From Virgisporangium aurantiacum (GTDB lineage Bacteria > Actinomycetota > Actinomycetes > Mycobacteriales > Micromonosporaceae): a stretch of 38,030 bases of DNA. How positions within the stretch are numbered: position 1 is the first letter of the stretch; the number at the start of each line of letters is the position of its first letter. This document shows positions 30,207 through 37,917 of the stretch, in pieces. The DNA lies in the NCBI RefSeq assembly GCF_016863635.1, contig NZ_BOPG01000121.1, positions 1 to 38,030 of the forward strand, read 5' to 3'. The notes below the pieces were generated by a model that was not told where the DNA came from, did no database searches, and worked only from the letters and a program-made list of their open reading frames with translations. Made by a program: the position numbers and the translations under genes.

Positions 30207-30231
30207 AGTCCAACGTCTCCAGTCCAAGGGC

Positions 30232-30269
30232 CCGGTCCGGCCATCCCCGTTCCGCGGTGGCCGGACCGG
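30232..30269 (-). terminator. Hairpin after the trypsin-like protease gene
   Basis: CCGGTCCGGCCA (30232-30243) and TGGCCGGACCGG (30258-30269) form a perfect 12-bp stem with a 14-nt loop, 13 bp beyond the protease stop at 30282 on the minus strand. Confidence 0.65.
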
Positions 30270-30281
30270 TTTCGAGGTGCG

Positions 30282-31175
30282 CTACGTGGTGATGAGCGGC
30301 TTGAACAGGTTCTTGCGTGCGTTGTCCGTTGAGTAGATCGTCGGCGGGCAGGTGCACGGCTGTAGTTTCGGCTTGCGCATCATCTGGAGCATCCATGCAG
30401 GGAACGGTGCGTACGTGGGGTCGGTGTAAATCCCCGGCCCGCCGCACGACGGCTCTGCGGTCGTTTCCCGGCTGGTGATGCCGATCGACGCCCAGCCGAG
30501 CGGGCTGCGGCGCAGTGCGGGGCTGCCCGAGTCGCCGTAGCACGCGCCACCGTCGACGCAGAATTCACCATCGCTGGGGGACCCGCCGGCACACATGTTG
30601 GTGGGCAGGCGCGTGGTGTCCCGCTGCTGCAACGTGACCGGGATCGTCACCGGCTGCGGCGGCGGGAACTGCGTCAGCCCCCAACCGACCAACCGGCCCG
30701 GGTCGCCGACGCCGAGCAGGGTGAGGGAGATGAGGGTGATCGACGCCCGTACCGGCTGGGTGAGTTCGACCAGGGCGAGGTCGGACACCGGCCGGCCGGC
30801 GAGCGCGCCCCACATCCAGTCCGGGTGCAGGTAAACCTGCCGACCGGTCACCAGGACGCCGGCCGTCCGGTCGGCGGAGCCCACGCGGGCCGACACGGTC
30901 CCGCCCGGCACGGCGACGGGCGTCGGTGCCGGTGCGTCCTCCGAGACGCAGTGCGCCGCGGTCAGCAGCCACTTGGGGTGGATCAGGGATGCGCCGCACC
31001 AGGCGGTGCGCCCGTCGGGCAGCGCAATGGTGAGGGACGCGACGCCGGGGTAGTTCTGGGTGGCGTCTTGTCCGCCGACGATCGCGGAGGCCGGCGAACT
31101 TCCGACGACGAGCGCGACGACCGCCGTCAGGGACGTGACCACCACGGTCATCGACCGTGTGAAGAGGGGTGTCAT
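30282..31175 (-). CDS. Secreted trypsin-like serine protease (S1 family)
   Basis: A 297-residue extracellular protease. A signal peptide (residues 1-31, ending SSPASA) is followed directly by IVGG (32-35), the mature N-terminus of active S1 enzymes, so removal of the signal alone could activate it, without a propeptide. The triad is complete: His75 in LTAAHC, Asp132 in SDLALVEL, Ser216 in CYGDSGSPAL. Cysteines at 60/76, 195/206/212 and near SCGGPG fit the usual disulfides. The last 25 residues (PKLQPCTCPPTIYSTDNARK) form an unusual Cys/Pro-rich extension beyond the protease domain. ATG at 31175 has GAGAAGG upstream; longer in-frame sequence is not protein-like. Confidence 0.85.
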   Translation of the reverse strand: MTPLFTRSMTVVVTSLTAVVALVVGSSPASAIVGGQDATQNYPGVASLTIALPDGRTAWCGASLIHPKWLLTAAHCVSEDAPAPTPVAVPGGTVSARVGSADRTAGVLVTGRQVYLHPDWMWGALAGRPVSDLALVELTQPVRASITLISLTLLGVGDPGRLVGWGLTQFPPPQPVTIPVTLQQRDTTRLPTNMCAGGSPSDGEFCVDGGACYGDSGSPALRRSPLGWASIGITSRETTAEPSCGGPGIYTDPTYAPFPAWMLQMMRKPKLQPCTCPPTIYSTDNARKNLFKPLITT

Positions 31176-31482
31176 GCGGACCTTCTCATGATTGTGAACG
31201 GCCCGGCGCCGGCTGGCGCCGGGTGATGTGGGGCGATCCCTCGCATCGGCGCGCCTCGTGCTGGTGCGGGCGCTACCCACCGGGGGCTGTGGGGTGACGC
31301 GAGGGATCGCCGGTCCGGGGGCCGGCCCGCGCCCCGGATGTGTGGAGGGCGGGCTGGCCGGAATGGAGCCCTCTGGACGGCGATCGCGGAGGGCTCCTGG
31401 CCTTGTGCCGTCGGCACCGGGTCGGATGCGGCCCCCCGGCCGGGGCCGCGATTCGATCGAGCAGCTACGGACTGCGCGGTGA
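31176..31482. other. 307-bp gap with an inverted repeat
   Basis: No gene is supported. GGCGATCCCTCGC (31232-31244) and GCGAGGGATCGCC (31299-31311) form a perfect 13-bp inverted repeat around a 54-bp GC-rich spacer. It could act as a terminator for the IclR operon on the minus strand or as an operator for the protease gene, which starts 56 bp away. Confidence 0.4.
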
Positions 31483-31930
31483 TCAACGTTGCCGGGTGGG
31501 TGCGCCAGCCAGGGCTGCGGCTTGCGCGAGGTAGCGGTCGATCTCGCGGGGTGGCCGTCCAGTCGCGTTGGCGATGTCGTCGGCGATGTCGTGGGCCGAG
31601 CGGCGCCGGTGATCCGCCGTGAGGAGCGTCGACAGGTCGCGGGCGCGGTCGAGGATCGCGAATCCGAGGGTGTATGTCTGCGTCGAGACTCCACCGACGC
31701 GGGAATCCCAGCGTTGCAGGAAGCCGTGGTAAACCAGGGTCCGGACGAGGTGGTACATCGTCTGCCGGTTGAGACCGCAGCGTTCCGCGATGGTATTGGC
31801 AGTGATGCCTGGAGGCCCCGCCGACCCCCACGGCGGTCAGGATCTCTACTGCTCGCGCCACCGACTGAATCTGATCGCTGGGCGGCCGCTCGGTGATGTC
31901 TGTTGCGGCCGGCCTTCCCCTGCCTGTCAC
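31483..31930 (-). pseudogene. IclR-type regulator, frameshifted near the HTH
   Basis: The GTG at 31930 overlaps the stop of the substrate-binding protein gene. It opens a frame encoding SDQIQSVARAVEILTAVGVG, the usual IclR start. The rest of the winged helix (PPGITANTIAERCGLNRQTM, YHLVRTLVYHGFLQR) and the beginning of a linker (YTLGFAILDRARDLSTLL) lie in another frame. The 448-bp span is not a multiple of three. Removing one base from the G5 run at 31825-31829 gives EILTAVGSAGPPGITANTIA, a continuous domain. Even repaired, the product (about 148 residues) lacks most of the effector domain of IclR proteins (about 250). It is either a decayed regulator or affected by a homopolymer sequencing error. 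Confidence 0.7.
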
Positions 31931-32982
31931 CGGTGCGGCTGCAGGTCGAAGGCCACGATGTTCTCCGGGGCGACGTCGGCGGGGACCAGACCCAGGCCCT
32001 GGATGAGGGCGATGCACGCTCGCACCCGCACCGGGTCGAGGTAGCCGATCGCGTCGCTGCCGCGCACGTACGGGATCATCTCCGTCACCTCGGCAGCGGC
32101 AATCTCCGGCGTGTAGGCCGGAACGTGCTTGGCCATGATCTCGCCGGCCGCGTCCGGGTCGGCGATCGTGTCGACGAGGCCGCGCACCGCGGCGTCGCGG
32201 AACCCGCGCACCAGGTCGGGGTTCGTCACCGCGGTCTCGGTCAGACAGCCGATCGCGTTGCCGACCACATCGCGTAACAGGTCGGAGTACGGCAGCATCG
32301 TGACCGTCTCCCCGGGGCGCAGCTTCCCCGCCGCCCGCGCGGCCGCCTCGATCGCGGGACGGCCGACCACGATCTCGGTCGAGGCGTCGAGCTGCCCGGC
32401 CATGAGTGCTGGCCGGATGCCCGTCGGGGCCATCTCGACCCAGACAACGTCGCTGTCCTTCATCCCGGCAGCGCTGGCGTAGGCCGGGAAGATGCTGCGG
32501 TTGACTCCGCCGACGGTGTAGCCGATCTTCTTGCCTCGCAGGTCCTGGGGGGCGTGGATACCGGCCGTGGGCAGGGCGACAATGCACGACACCCCCCGCT
32601 GGTAGATCGTGGTGAAGATCCGGAAGTCCACGAACGGCGGCCGCCGGCTCTCGATGATGCCGCCCGCGACGTCGATACAGGCGATCTGCGCCTTCCCCGA
32701 CTTCAAGGTCGCGAGGTTTCTCTGGGTACCGGCACCGGCCTGGATGTCGACGTCGAGCCCGGCGTCGCGGAAGTAGCCCTTCTCCTTCGCCACGTACAGA
32801 AAGGCGTCCTGGCCGGTGATGTTGAACCCGGTCAGATACGCCACCTTGTCGATCTTGCTACTGGTCGGGCGGTGGGGTTTGTTGTTGCCGCAGCCGATCA
32901 GTGCGGCGGCCGCACCGCCAGCGGCTGCGGTGAGGAGGCCTCGGCGGGCAAGGAGCGGAGCGACGCTCTTCGGGGACAGCAT
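31927..32982 (-). CDS. ABC-type substrate-binding lipoprotein (NMT1/SsuA-like)
   Basis: A 351-residue periplasmic-binding protein. A twin-arginine-like leader (LLARRGLLTAAAGGAAAALI) ends in a lipobox LIGC (28-31), so Cys31 would be lipidated and the protein held outside the membrane. Family blocks follow: VAYLTGFNITGQDAFLYVAK, EKGYFRDAGLDVDIQAGAGT, DLRGKKIGY and AYASAAGM. NMT1/SsuA-like proteins bind pyrimidine precursors, sulfonates, nitrate or similar; the ligand cannot be read here. No permease or ATPase lies adjacent, so it may be an orphan or work with a distant transporter. It sits between a methyltransferase gene (3-nt gap) and the broken IclR gene (4-bp overlap) in one operon. Confidence 0.82.
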   Translation of the reverse strand: MLSPKSVAPLLARRGLLTAAAGGAAAALIGCGNNKPHRPTSSKIDKVAYLTGFNITGQDAFLYVAKEKGYFRDAGLDVDIQAGAGTQRNLATLKSGKAQIACIDVAGGIIESRRPPFVDFRIFTTIYQRGVSCIVALPTAGIHAPQDLRGKKIGYTVGGVNRSIFPAYASAAGMKDSDVVWVEMAPTGIRPALMAGQLDASTEIVVGRPAIEAAARAAGKLRPGETVTMLPYSDLLRDVVGNAIGCLTETAVTNPDLVRGFRDAAVRGLVDTIADPDAAGEIMAKHVPAYTPEIAAAEVTEMIPYVRGSDAIGYLDPVRVRACIALIQGLGLVPADVAPENIVAFDLQPHR

Positions 32983-32985
32983 CGG

Positions 32986-33852
32986 TCACCCCGCAGCGAT
33001 CGGTCGGCGGCCGACGAACGACCAGGTCAGGTTCCCCATCACGGTCACGTCCGGGTTGACCAGGTGGGTGCGCAACGTGCGGAGATCGTCGAGGGCGATG
33101 CCGTGTTCGATGAGCTGGTCCTCGATCTGCTTGGACAGCTCGATCGGCAGGCGGCAACCGGCCTGCCCGCCGACCCACGACGTCGCGCCGGTCAGCACCT
33201 CTGCCTCCAGGCCGGCCTCGACCATCAGCCGATACGCACGCAGGATCCACGTCCCGTCGTTGCCGTGTACCTGCAAGTACGATCTCAGCGCCTGCTGGTA
33301 GGCGGAGTACAGCACCTCGGTCTCACCGGTCGGCGCCCGCAGCACCACGCCCGCCCCGACCCCTCCCCAGTCCTCGATCACCAGGTAGCCACCGGGCGCG
33401 AGGACAGCGGCGAGTTCGGCGACGAGTTGATCGCGGCGACCGAGGTGGGCCAGCAGGCATCGCGCGTGGATGAGATCCCACGGGCCGCCGCCGATGCCGG
33501 CGACCGGCTGGGAACGCAGGTCATGCTTCTCTACCCGAACGCCCGGGTGCGTCGGCTGGACGTGGATCGGTTTGAGGTCGGTGGCCACGACCAGACCGCG
33601 CGGGCCGGCATGGAGAACGGACCGGTCCCCATGGTCGCCGGCTGCGGCGGCCGGCTCGTGGATGACGATGTCGGCAACTTTCCGGGCGATGCTGCCGGTG
33701 CCGGCCCCGAGTTCAAGGACGCGGGCACCAGGCTCCAGCCGCGGCTCCAAGATGCGCATGGTGTGCGGGTCGAGGATCTGCGCCAGCCAGGCCAGCGAAA
33801 TGCCCGCGCCACGCTGATCGTTGTCGAGCGCGTATGTCGTGCTCAGCGTCAT
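32986..33852 (-). CDS. SAM-dependent methyltransferase (class I, UbiE-like)
   Basis: A 288-residue methyltransferase. Motif I VLELGAGTGSIA lies at about 45-56, an acidic strand end LVVATDLKPIHV at about 87-98, and WDLIHARCLLAHLGRRDQLV with LAPGGYLVIEDWGG at about 125-165. It has the layout of small-molecule methyltransferases. The start at 33852 (MTLSTTYALDN) has GGAG 5 nt upstream; an upstream in-frame ATG at 33903 lacks one. The substrate is unknown; co-transcription with a substrate-binding lipoprotein suggests it modifies or responds to an imported compound. Confidence 0.8.
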   Translation of the reverse strand: MTLSTTYALDNDQRGAGISLAWLAQILDPHTMRILEPRLEPGARVLELGAGTGSIARKVADIVIHEPAAAAGDHGDRSVLHAGPRGLVVATDLKPIHVQPTHPGVRVEKHDLRSQPVAGIGGGPWDLIHARCLLAHLGRRDQLVAELAAVLAPGGYLVIEDWGGVGAGVVLRAPTGETEVLYSAYQQALRSYLQVHGNDGTWILRAYRLMVEAGLEAEVLTGATSWVGGQAGCRLPIELSKQIEDQLIEHGIALDDLRTLRTHLVNPDVTVMGNLTWSFVGRRPIAAG

Positions 33853-33957
33853 GTCACTCCGTTTCAAGGGTTGAGCCCGGCCGAGTCGTCCGGCGGGCAG
33901 CATGCATTGACCGGCCCGCCCATCGCTGGGCTCCGGCGTCGGAATGCGTCAAGGTCG

Positions 33958-34770
33958 TCAGATCTTGCGGGCCACCGCCGCATAGACAGCCGCGTCTGCG
34001 AACGCAACCGGCTCGCTGTCCGGGTCGGGACGCCATTGGGCGACGGGCACCAGGCCGGGCGCAAGCAAGTCCCACCCGTCGAGGATCTTGAGGACTTCAT
34101 CCTCATTGCGGTACCGGAAATCGCCGTGCCGGCCGCTGGCGATGGCCTGGTCCCAGGCGGCCTGCGTTCTCGGGTTGAACGGATCGCCGGTCACGTGGCT
34201 CAGCAGAAGGTAGCTCCCCGGCGGCAGGGCATCCCGCAACTCGGCAACGGCCTCGCAGGCGTCGTTATCGTCCGAAATGAAATGCATAACCGCCACGAGC
34301 AGCAACGCGATCGGCCGATCGAAGTCGAGCACCATGCGGGCCTCGTCCAGGACCGCCTTCGTGTCGTCCAGATCCTGCTCGATGTAGGCGGTGACACCCT
34401 CGGGTGCGCTGGTCAGCAACGCACGAGCGTGAACCATCACCAGCGGGTCGTTGTCGACGTACACGATCCGCGACTCCGGCGCGATCCGCTGGGCGATCTC
34501 GTGAGTGTTGTCCGCCGTCGGCAGACCGGTACCAATGTCGAGGAACTGCCGGACGCCGCACTCGCCAACCAGGAAAGTCACACCCCGCTGAAGGAACCGG
34601 CGATTCTCGATTGCCGACGCGCGCACCCCTGGAAACATCGCGGCAATGGCATCACCGGACACCCGGTCGGCTTCGAAATGGTCCTTGCCGCCGAGCCAGT
34701 AGTTGTACCGGCGGGCCGGATGCGGGACCGACGTGTCGAGCTTCGGCGGACCGTACGGGTCACTTCCCAT
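33958..34770 (-). CDS. SAM-dependent methyltransferase, DUF574/Methyltransf_19 type
   Basis: A 270-residue protein. The diagnostic start is DTSVPHPARRYNYWLGGKDH (about 11-30), followed by FPGVRASAIENRRFLQRGV, motif I FLDIGTGLPTADNTHE (about 76-91), VYVDNDPLVMVHARALL and LLSHVTGD. The family is abundant in actinobacteria; its reactions are largely unassigned. ATG at 34770 overlaps the end of a 53-codon upstream frame by 11 bp, suggesting coupling in a small operon that begins at 35001. Confidence 0.82.
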   Translation of the reverse strand: MGSDPYGPPKLDTSVPHPARRYNYWLGGKDHFEADRVSGDAIAAMFPGVRASAIENRRFLQRGVTFLVGECGVRQFLDIGTGLPTADNTHEIAQRIAPESRIVYVDNDPLVMVHARALLTSAPEGVTAYIEQDLDDTKAVLDEARMVLDFDRPIALLLVAVMHFISDDNDACEAVAELRDALPPGSYLLLSHVTGDPFNPRTQAAWDQAIASGRHGDFRYRNEDEVLKILDGWDLLAPGLVPVAQWRPDPDSEPVAFADAAVYAAVARKI

Positions 34771-34921
34771 CACAGACCGGCCGTTCCGTTGTCTGTGTCG
34801 GCAAGGACTGAAGCGGTTGCTCACGCTCCGCAGCCTGCTCGGTTTTCAAACAGTCCAGTAGACGCTCAACGGCTGCCCAGTCCTCACCCCTCGGTGCCCC
34901 CGCCTCTGGGCCGCTGCTCAT
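34760..34921 (-). CDS. Small protein (53 aa) coupled to a methyltransferase
   Basis: MSSGPEAGAPRGEDWAAVER, LLDCLKTEQAAEREQPLQSL, PTQTTERPVCDGK: a charged, helical small protein with two cysteines. Its ATG overlaps the stop of the 27-codon frame upstream (ATGA) and its stop overlaps the methyltransferase start, so three frames are chained. Not recognised. The chained overlaps favour real translation. Confidence 0.45.
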   Translation of the reverse strand: MSSGPEAGAPRGEDWAAVERLLDCLKTEQAAEREQPLQSLPTQTTERPVCDGK

Positions 34922-35001
34922 CGCGCACCGCCGTGCACGAGTTGGAGCGGGATCCTCCATGCGCGTACTTTGGATCCGAGTGTGGGCAGGTGCTCTTCCA
35001 T
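34918..35001 (-). CDS. Micro-ORF (27 aa) with a perfect Shine-Dalgarno
   Basis: MEEHLPTLGSKVRAWRIPLQ, then LVHGGAR. An AAGGAGG (35009-35015) lies 7 nt before the ATG, the best ribosome site in this part of the window, while the following 53-codon frame has none of its own. It may be a leader peptide that drives coupled translation, or a small product modified by the methyltransferase (inference). Confidence 0.45.
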   Translation of the reverse strand: MEEHLPTLGSKVRAWRIPLQLVHGGAR

Positions 35002-35194
35002 GCTCACGCCTCCTTGACGGCCGGAACGCCTGTTCGGGGCGAGAGCGGCGGTACGGGTTCAGAAGATCCCGTTGTGGACAATCGCCGCCGCCCTCGACGC
35101 GGCGCCCGCCACGACGACTCAGCCAAGGAAGCGACCCAGCCAACGCAGCGGTGTGAGCACCGCGCGCAAATGACGCTAGGGCTGCGGGGAGCTG

Positions 35195-35211
35195 GCACAC
35201 AACGAGTGTGC
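35195..35211 (-). terminator. Small hairpin after the XRE regulator gene
   Basis: GCACAC-AACGA-GTGTGC forms a 6-bp stem with a 5-nt loop, 15 bp beyond the stop at 35226 on the minus strand. It separates the regulator from the micro-ORF operon. Confidence 0.4.
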
Positions 35212-35225
35212 TCAAACTTGCTCGA

Positions 35226-36086
35226 TCAACTTCTGTCGCTGTCCAGTCGGTCGATCGCTGCGGCGATGAGGGTCCGCGCCTCACGGCCGAATACCGCCTG
35301 ACTGGACAGGTCACCAAATACTTTCTTGTACAGCCTCAATTCTTGAGGCTGCGAAATTGTCAGGTGGCCGCTAACCAACTCTACGTGTACGCGTTTCTCG
35401 TCGAACATCCAAAAGCCCTCGACTGGCCATGTCTTCGAACGATCGACGTCGAGAGGAATGATCCCCAGGGAGACAGATGGCAGGGAGCTGACAGCGAGGA
35501 GATGGCCAAGTTGGCCCGCCATCACCTCTGGTCGGCCAATGGAGAAGCGGAGCACACATTCCTCAAGGACAATCGCGAAGCGGCGGTCCCCGTCGCCGAT
35601 AACGCGCTGCTTGTCCACGCGCACTTGCACCGCCTCCTCGACATCGTCAATCAGGCCACGACGTAAGCGCAAACCGTCCAGAAGTGCGGCGATGTATCCG
35701 CGTGTTTGGATTGGCCCAGGGATGAGGCGCGGGTTGTAAATTTGGAAACCCCGCGTCCGCTCCCAGAGAGGGACGACCGCCTCCTGCGCACGCCGTAGGC
35801 CAGTGGCCTCCATGCGTCGCCACTCGACGAACATTCCTTCGACGGCCCGCAGTGAGGCCACAAACTCTTCGGTTTGCTCAGGGACACCGGTGAAATTGCA
35901 CCAATCTCGGATGTCGTCGGGGGACGGCTGAGTACGGCCGTACTCAATCTTGCTAACCTTCGACTCGTGCCATCCTGCCCGTTGCGCCAATGCCCGCCCA
36001 GTGAGGCCCGCTTCGATGCGGACCTCACGTAGGCGGGTACCGAGTGCGGCGAGAGCTTGCTGTGCGCTTGAAGACTGCGGCTTCAT
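35226..36086 (-). CDS. XRE-family regulator with DUF5753-type C-terminus
   Basis: A 286-residue regulator. A helix-turn-helix lies at about residues 14-68 (LGTRLREVRIEAGLTGRALA, QRAGWHESKVSKIEYGRTQP). The C-terminal domain is typical of actinobacterial XRE-DUF5753 proteins: FQIYNPRLIPGPIQTRGYIA, QLGHLLAVSSLPSVSLGIIP, VEGFWMFDEKRVHVELVSG. Members control development, antibiotic production or their own small neighbour gene. Here the neighbours are the two upstream DUF6879-type genes, with a 4-bp overlap to the first. Base composition is less GC-rich than in the conjugation module. Confidence 0.88.
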   Translation of the reverse strand: MKPQSSSAQQALAALGTRLREVRIEAGLTGRALAQRAGWHESKVSKIEYGRTQPSPDDIRDWCNFTGVPEQTEEFVASLRAVEGMFVEWRRMEATGLRRAQEAVVPLWERTRGFQIYNPRLIPGPIQTRGYIAALLDGLRLRRGLIDDVEEAVQVRVDKQRVIGDGDRRFAIVLEECVLRFSIGRPEVMAGQLGHLLAVSSLPSVSLGIIPLDVDRSKTWPVEGFWMFDEKRVHVELVSGHLTISQPQELRLYKKVFGDLSSQAVFGREARTLIAAAIDRLDSDRS

Positions 36087-36631
36087 CGAACTGACGCTGC
36101 GCCATCCCTGAGCTTCGGCCGGTACTGGTCATGCGGTGTCGCTCGCTCCCACACCGCTTCGAAGGCCGATAGGCAAAGCTGCAGGACAGCGGGGTTATTC
36201 GTCATCTCGTGCCCCGTTGATGCGCCATCGCCGTCGAAGTGGCCAATGCGAACACGTTCCCCGTCAAAAACCCAGAAGTCGTTGCCGGGAAGCGTAATGT
36301 CTGTGGCTGACCGACGCGGCAGCCAGCGGACCTCCTCGCCAGCAGCAACATTCGTAAACGCGCCTTCATACTCGAACTGAATGTACTCGCTAATGGGTTC
36401 GCTGATGATCCTTGCGCGCCTGACCTGAACGCCACGATCCGTGACCTCGTCAACGAGATCCAGCCAGGGACGCCACCACGTAGACCGATCAGCATCGGGA
36501 TCGTCGCCGCGTCCCTGCTGCCACGCAAGAAACATGGGATCTGCACGGTCGTACTGGTCCCGCATTTCCAGGTGAATCGCCGAATGGCGGCACGATCGCA
36601 CCAGTTCCTGAATGCTAGGAGCCGCTGCCAC
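36083..36631 (-). CDS. DUF6879-like protein
   Basis: A 182-residue protein of the type often found beside XRE-DUF5753 regulators in actinobacteria. Blocks are QELVRSCRHSAIHLEMRDQY, WWRPWLDLVDEVTDRGVQVR, RARIISEPISEYIQFEY, EEVRWLPRR and FWVFDGERVRIGHFDGDG. The FWVFDGERV strand echoes FWMFDEKRV in the neighbouring regulator's C-terminal domain, which suggests a shared ligand or partner fold. Overlaps of 4 bp and 17 bp with the flanking genes place it in one operon. Molecular function is unknown. Confidence 0.75.
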   Translation of the reverse strand: MAAAPSIQELVRSCRHSAIHLEMRDQYDRADPMFLAWQQGRGDDPDADRSTWWRPWLDLVDEVTDRGVQVRRARIISEPISEYIQFEYEGAFTNVAAGEEVRWLPRRSATDITLPGNDFWVFDGERVRIGHFDGDGASTGHEMTNNPAVLQLCLSAFEAVWERATPHDQYRPKLRDGAASVR

Positions 36632-36836
36632 CAGTAACCTCCGGGAGGAACTGGGTCATGTATCGAGGTATTTCAACCACCGTTTCGTGCTCAGGTAAGC
36701 GAAGTTGGCGAAGGCGCTCTTGGTCAACGACCTTCAGCCCTTGAATGAGGTAGGTGTCGCGGTCCGTGTCACGGTAGATTGTCGCCGAGTCGCCATCGGG
36801 GCTGGCCGGATCCTTGCCGAGAAATTCTAGTGCCAC
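36615..36836 (-). CDS. Small conserved-looking protein (73 aa), first of the XRE operon
   Basis: The protein runs VALEFLGKDPASPDGDSATI, YRDTDRDTYLIQGLKVVDQE, RLRQLRLPEHETVVEIPRYM, TQFLPEVTGGSGS. The GTG at 36836 is set by a GGGGAGGT ribosome site 6 nt upstream; the frame continues to 36911 but without one. Similar small proteins accompany DUF6879/XRE pairs in streptomycetes. Its overlap with the next gene indicates a three-gene unit transcribed leftward: small protein, DUF6879-like, XRE. Confidence 0.65.
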   Translation of the reverse strand: MALEFLGKDPASPDGDSATIYRDTDRDTYLIQGLKVVDQERLRQLRLPEHETVVEIPRYMTQFLPEVTGGSGS

Positions 36837-36907
36837 GGTGTTACCTCCCCTGGTGCTTGCCTGAACTTGCTCGGACTCTGGCATGGTGACTTGGCGCTTC
36901 GCGTCCG

Positions 36908-37114
36908 TCAAGCGTCGCCCCCAGCGGTGGTGAAGGCCGCCGGAACGAGGATCCTGAGCCGCGCGCTATCCCAGGAGCGAACGGGAACGCTCGCCCGGCT
37001 GGTTCGCCGGGCGGCCATCAGCCGGCCGGCGACCGTCGCGATCCTGCCGTCAACGGCATCGCGTTCGCGTAGAAACCGGCGATCGCGCGAAACGTCGGCG
37101 AATGTCGTCCTCAT
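36908..37114 (-). CDS. Possible small basic protein (68 aa)
   Basis: MRTTFADVSRDRRFLRERDA followed by VDGRIATVAGRLMAARRTSR and a hydrophobic C-terminus (RILVPAAFTT). No clear ribosome site and no known domain. It lies about 70 bp upstream of the XRE operon in the same direction. It could be a real small gene or chance. Confidence 0.35.
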   Translation of the reverse strand: MRTTFADVSRDRRFLRERDAVDGRIATVAGRLMAARRTSRASVPVRSWDSARLRILVPAAFTTAGGDA

Positions 37115-37374
37115 GCCCAGATAGCACTCTGCCTCACCGCACTCGAGCCCGAGACTGGCGAGGCTCAGACTGCAGACGGGCAAGTCGGGAAACTCGCGCA
37201 GAACGGCGGCGTCGTGGAGTTCGCCGGGTCCTCAACCAGCAACAGCCAGCCCGGACGGCGACAGATCCGGAACGTGATCAAGAGCGCCAGGGTGTAGGTG
37301 GTTTCCTGGACAAGCCGTGGGGTGCCGGCTCGGCGCCGCCTCAACGTCTGCTGCTGCTACGCCTCGAGCGCGCG

Positions 37375-37917
37375 CTACGGGCGCAGCATCCGATGTTCGT
37401 CGCGATCCCCAATGTCCGAGTCGTTCTTGGAGCGCAGCCCAAGATCCTGCTGCATCAGCACCATCAAGGCCAGCCGGGCGTCGCTGATCGCGACCAGAGT
37501 CCTGCGAATCTCGTCCCGCGAGAAGGGTTCCGAGCGCGGCTCCAGCGCCGAAAGACGCAGCGGGTACCCGAGCAGCTCAGATAGCTCCACCAGGCGATCC
37601 AAGACCCTTTCCGCGCCGCGCGCGAGCTCGGGTGGAGCCATGAGATCCATTTCGTAGCCGGCTAGCTTCGCCTGCTCGAAAGCCGCGCGCATCTGCTCCT
37701 CCCGGTCGGGCGTTACCGCGTCCCCTCGCGCATGCGATTCAATGACTCGAACCCACTCCCGCAGACTCGAGTGATAACGGAGATAGGCGGGAAGGAGCCG
37801 ATGTTCACGACGCTCTTGTAGAGATCGCAGGTCTGCACGGCGCTGGGTCAGCCAGACACCAGCGAACGCGATCAAGGCGCCCAAGGCGGCCGTCAGAAGT
37901 GGAAGAAGACCCTGCAT
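37375..37917 (-). CDS. Membrane-anchored hypothetical protein (180 aa)
   Basis: An N-terminal helix (QGLLPLLTAALGALIAFAGV, residues 2-21) anchors a cytoplasmic, largely helical domain: QRRADLRSLQERREHRLLPA, YLRYHSSLREWVRVIESHAR, FEQAKLAGYEMDLMAPPEL, ARGAERVLDRLVELSELLG. The pattern of one N-terminal membrane helix followed by a coiled-coil-like RRADLRSLQERREHR segment is common in small actinobacterial proteins of unknown role. The stop at 37375 is clean. A 260-bp gap to 37114 on the downstream side contains nothing recognisable. Confidence 0.6.
   Translation of the reverse strand: MQGLLPLLTAALGALIAFAGVWLTQRRADLRSLQERREHRLLPAYLRYHSSLREWVRVIESHARGDAVTPDREEQMRAAFEQAKLAGYEMDLMAPPELARGAERVLDRLVELSELLGYPLRLSALEPRSEPFSRDEIRRTLVAISDARLALMVLMQQDLGLRSKNDSDIGDRDEHRMLRP

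Larger units (their letters stand above)
29957..30281. promoter_or_regulatory. 325-bp gap with two nested hairpins
   Basis: No gene is supported. On the minus strand, after the protease stop, comes a 12-bp stem terminator (30232-30269), then a larger structured segment (30126-30206), then the leader and promoter region of the Nudix gene. Confidence 0.5.

Noticed and set aside
32554..35301. Very long plus-strand open frame (over 900 codons)
   Set aside because: It is antisense to well-supported methyltransferase and lipoprotein genes, a common artefact in high-GC DNA; its composition shows no domain.
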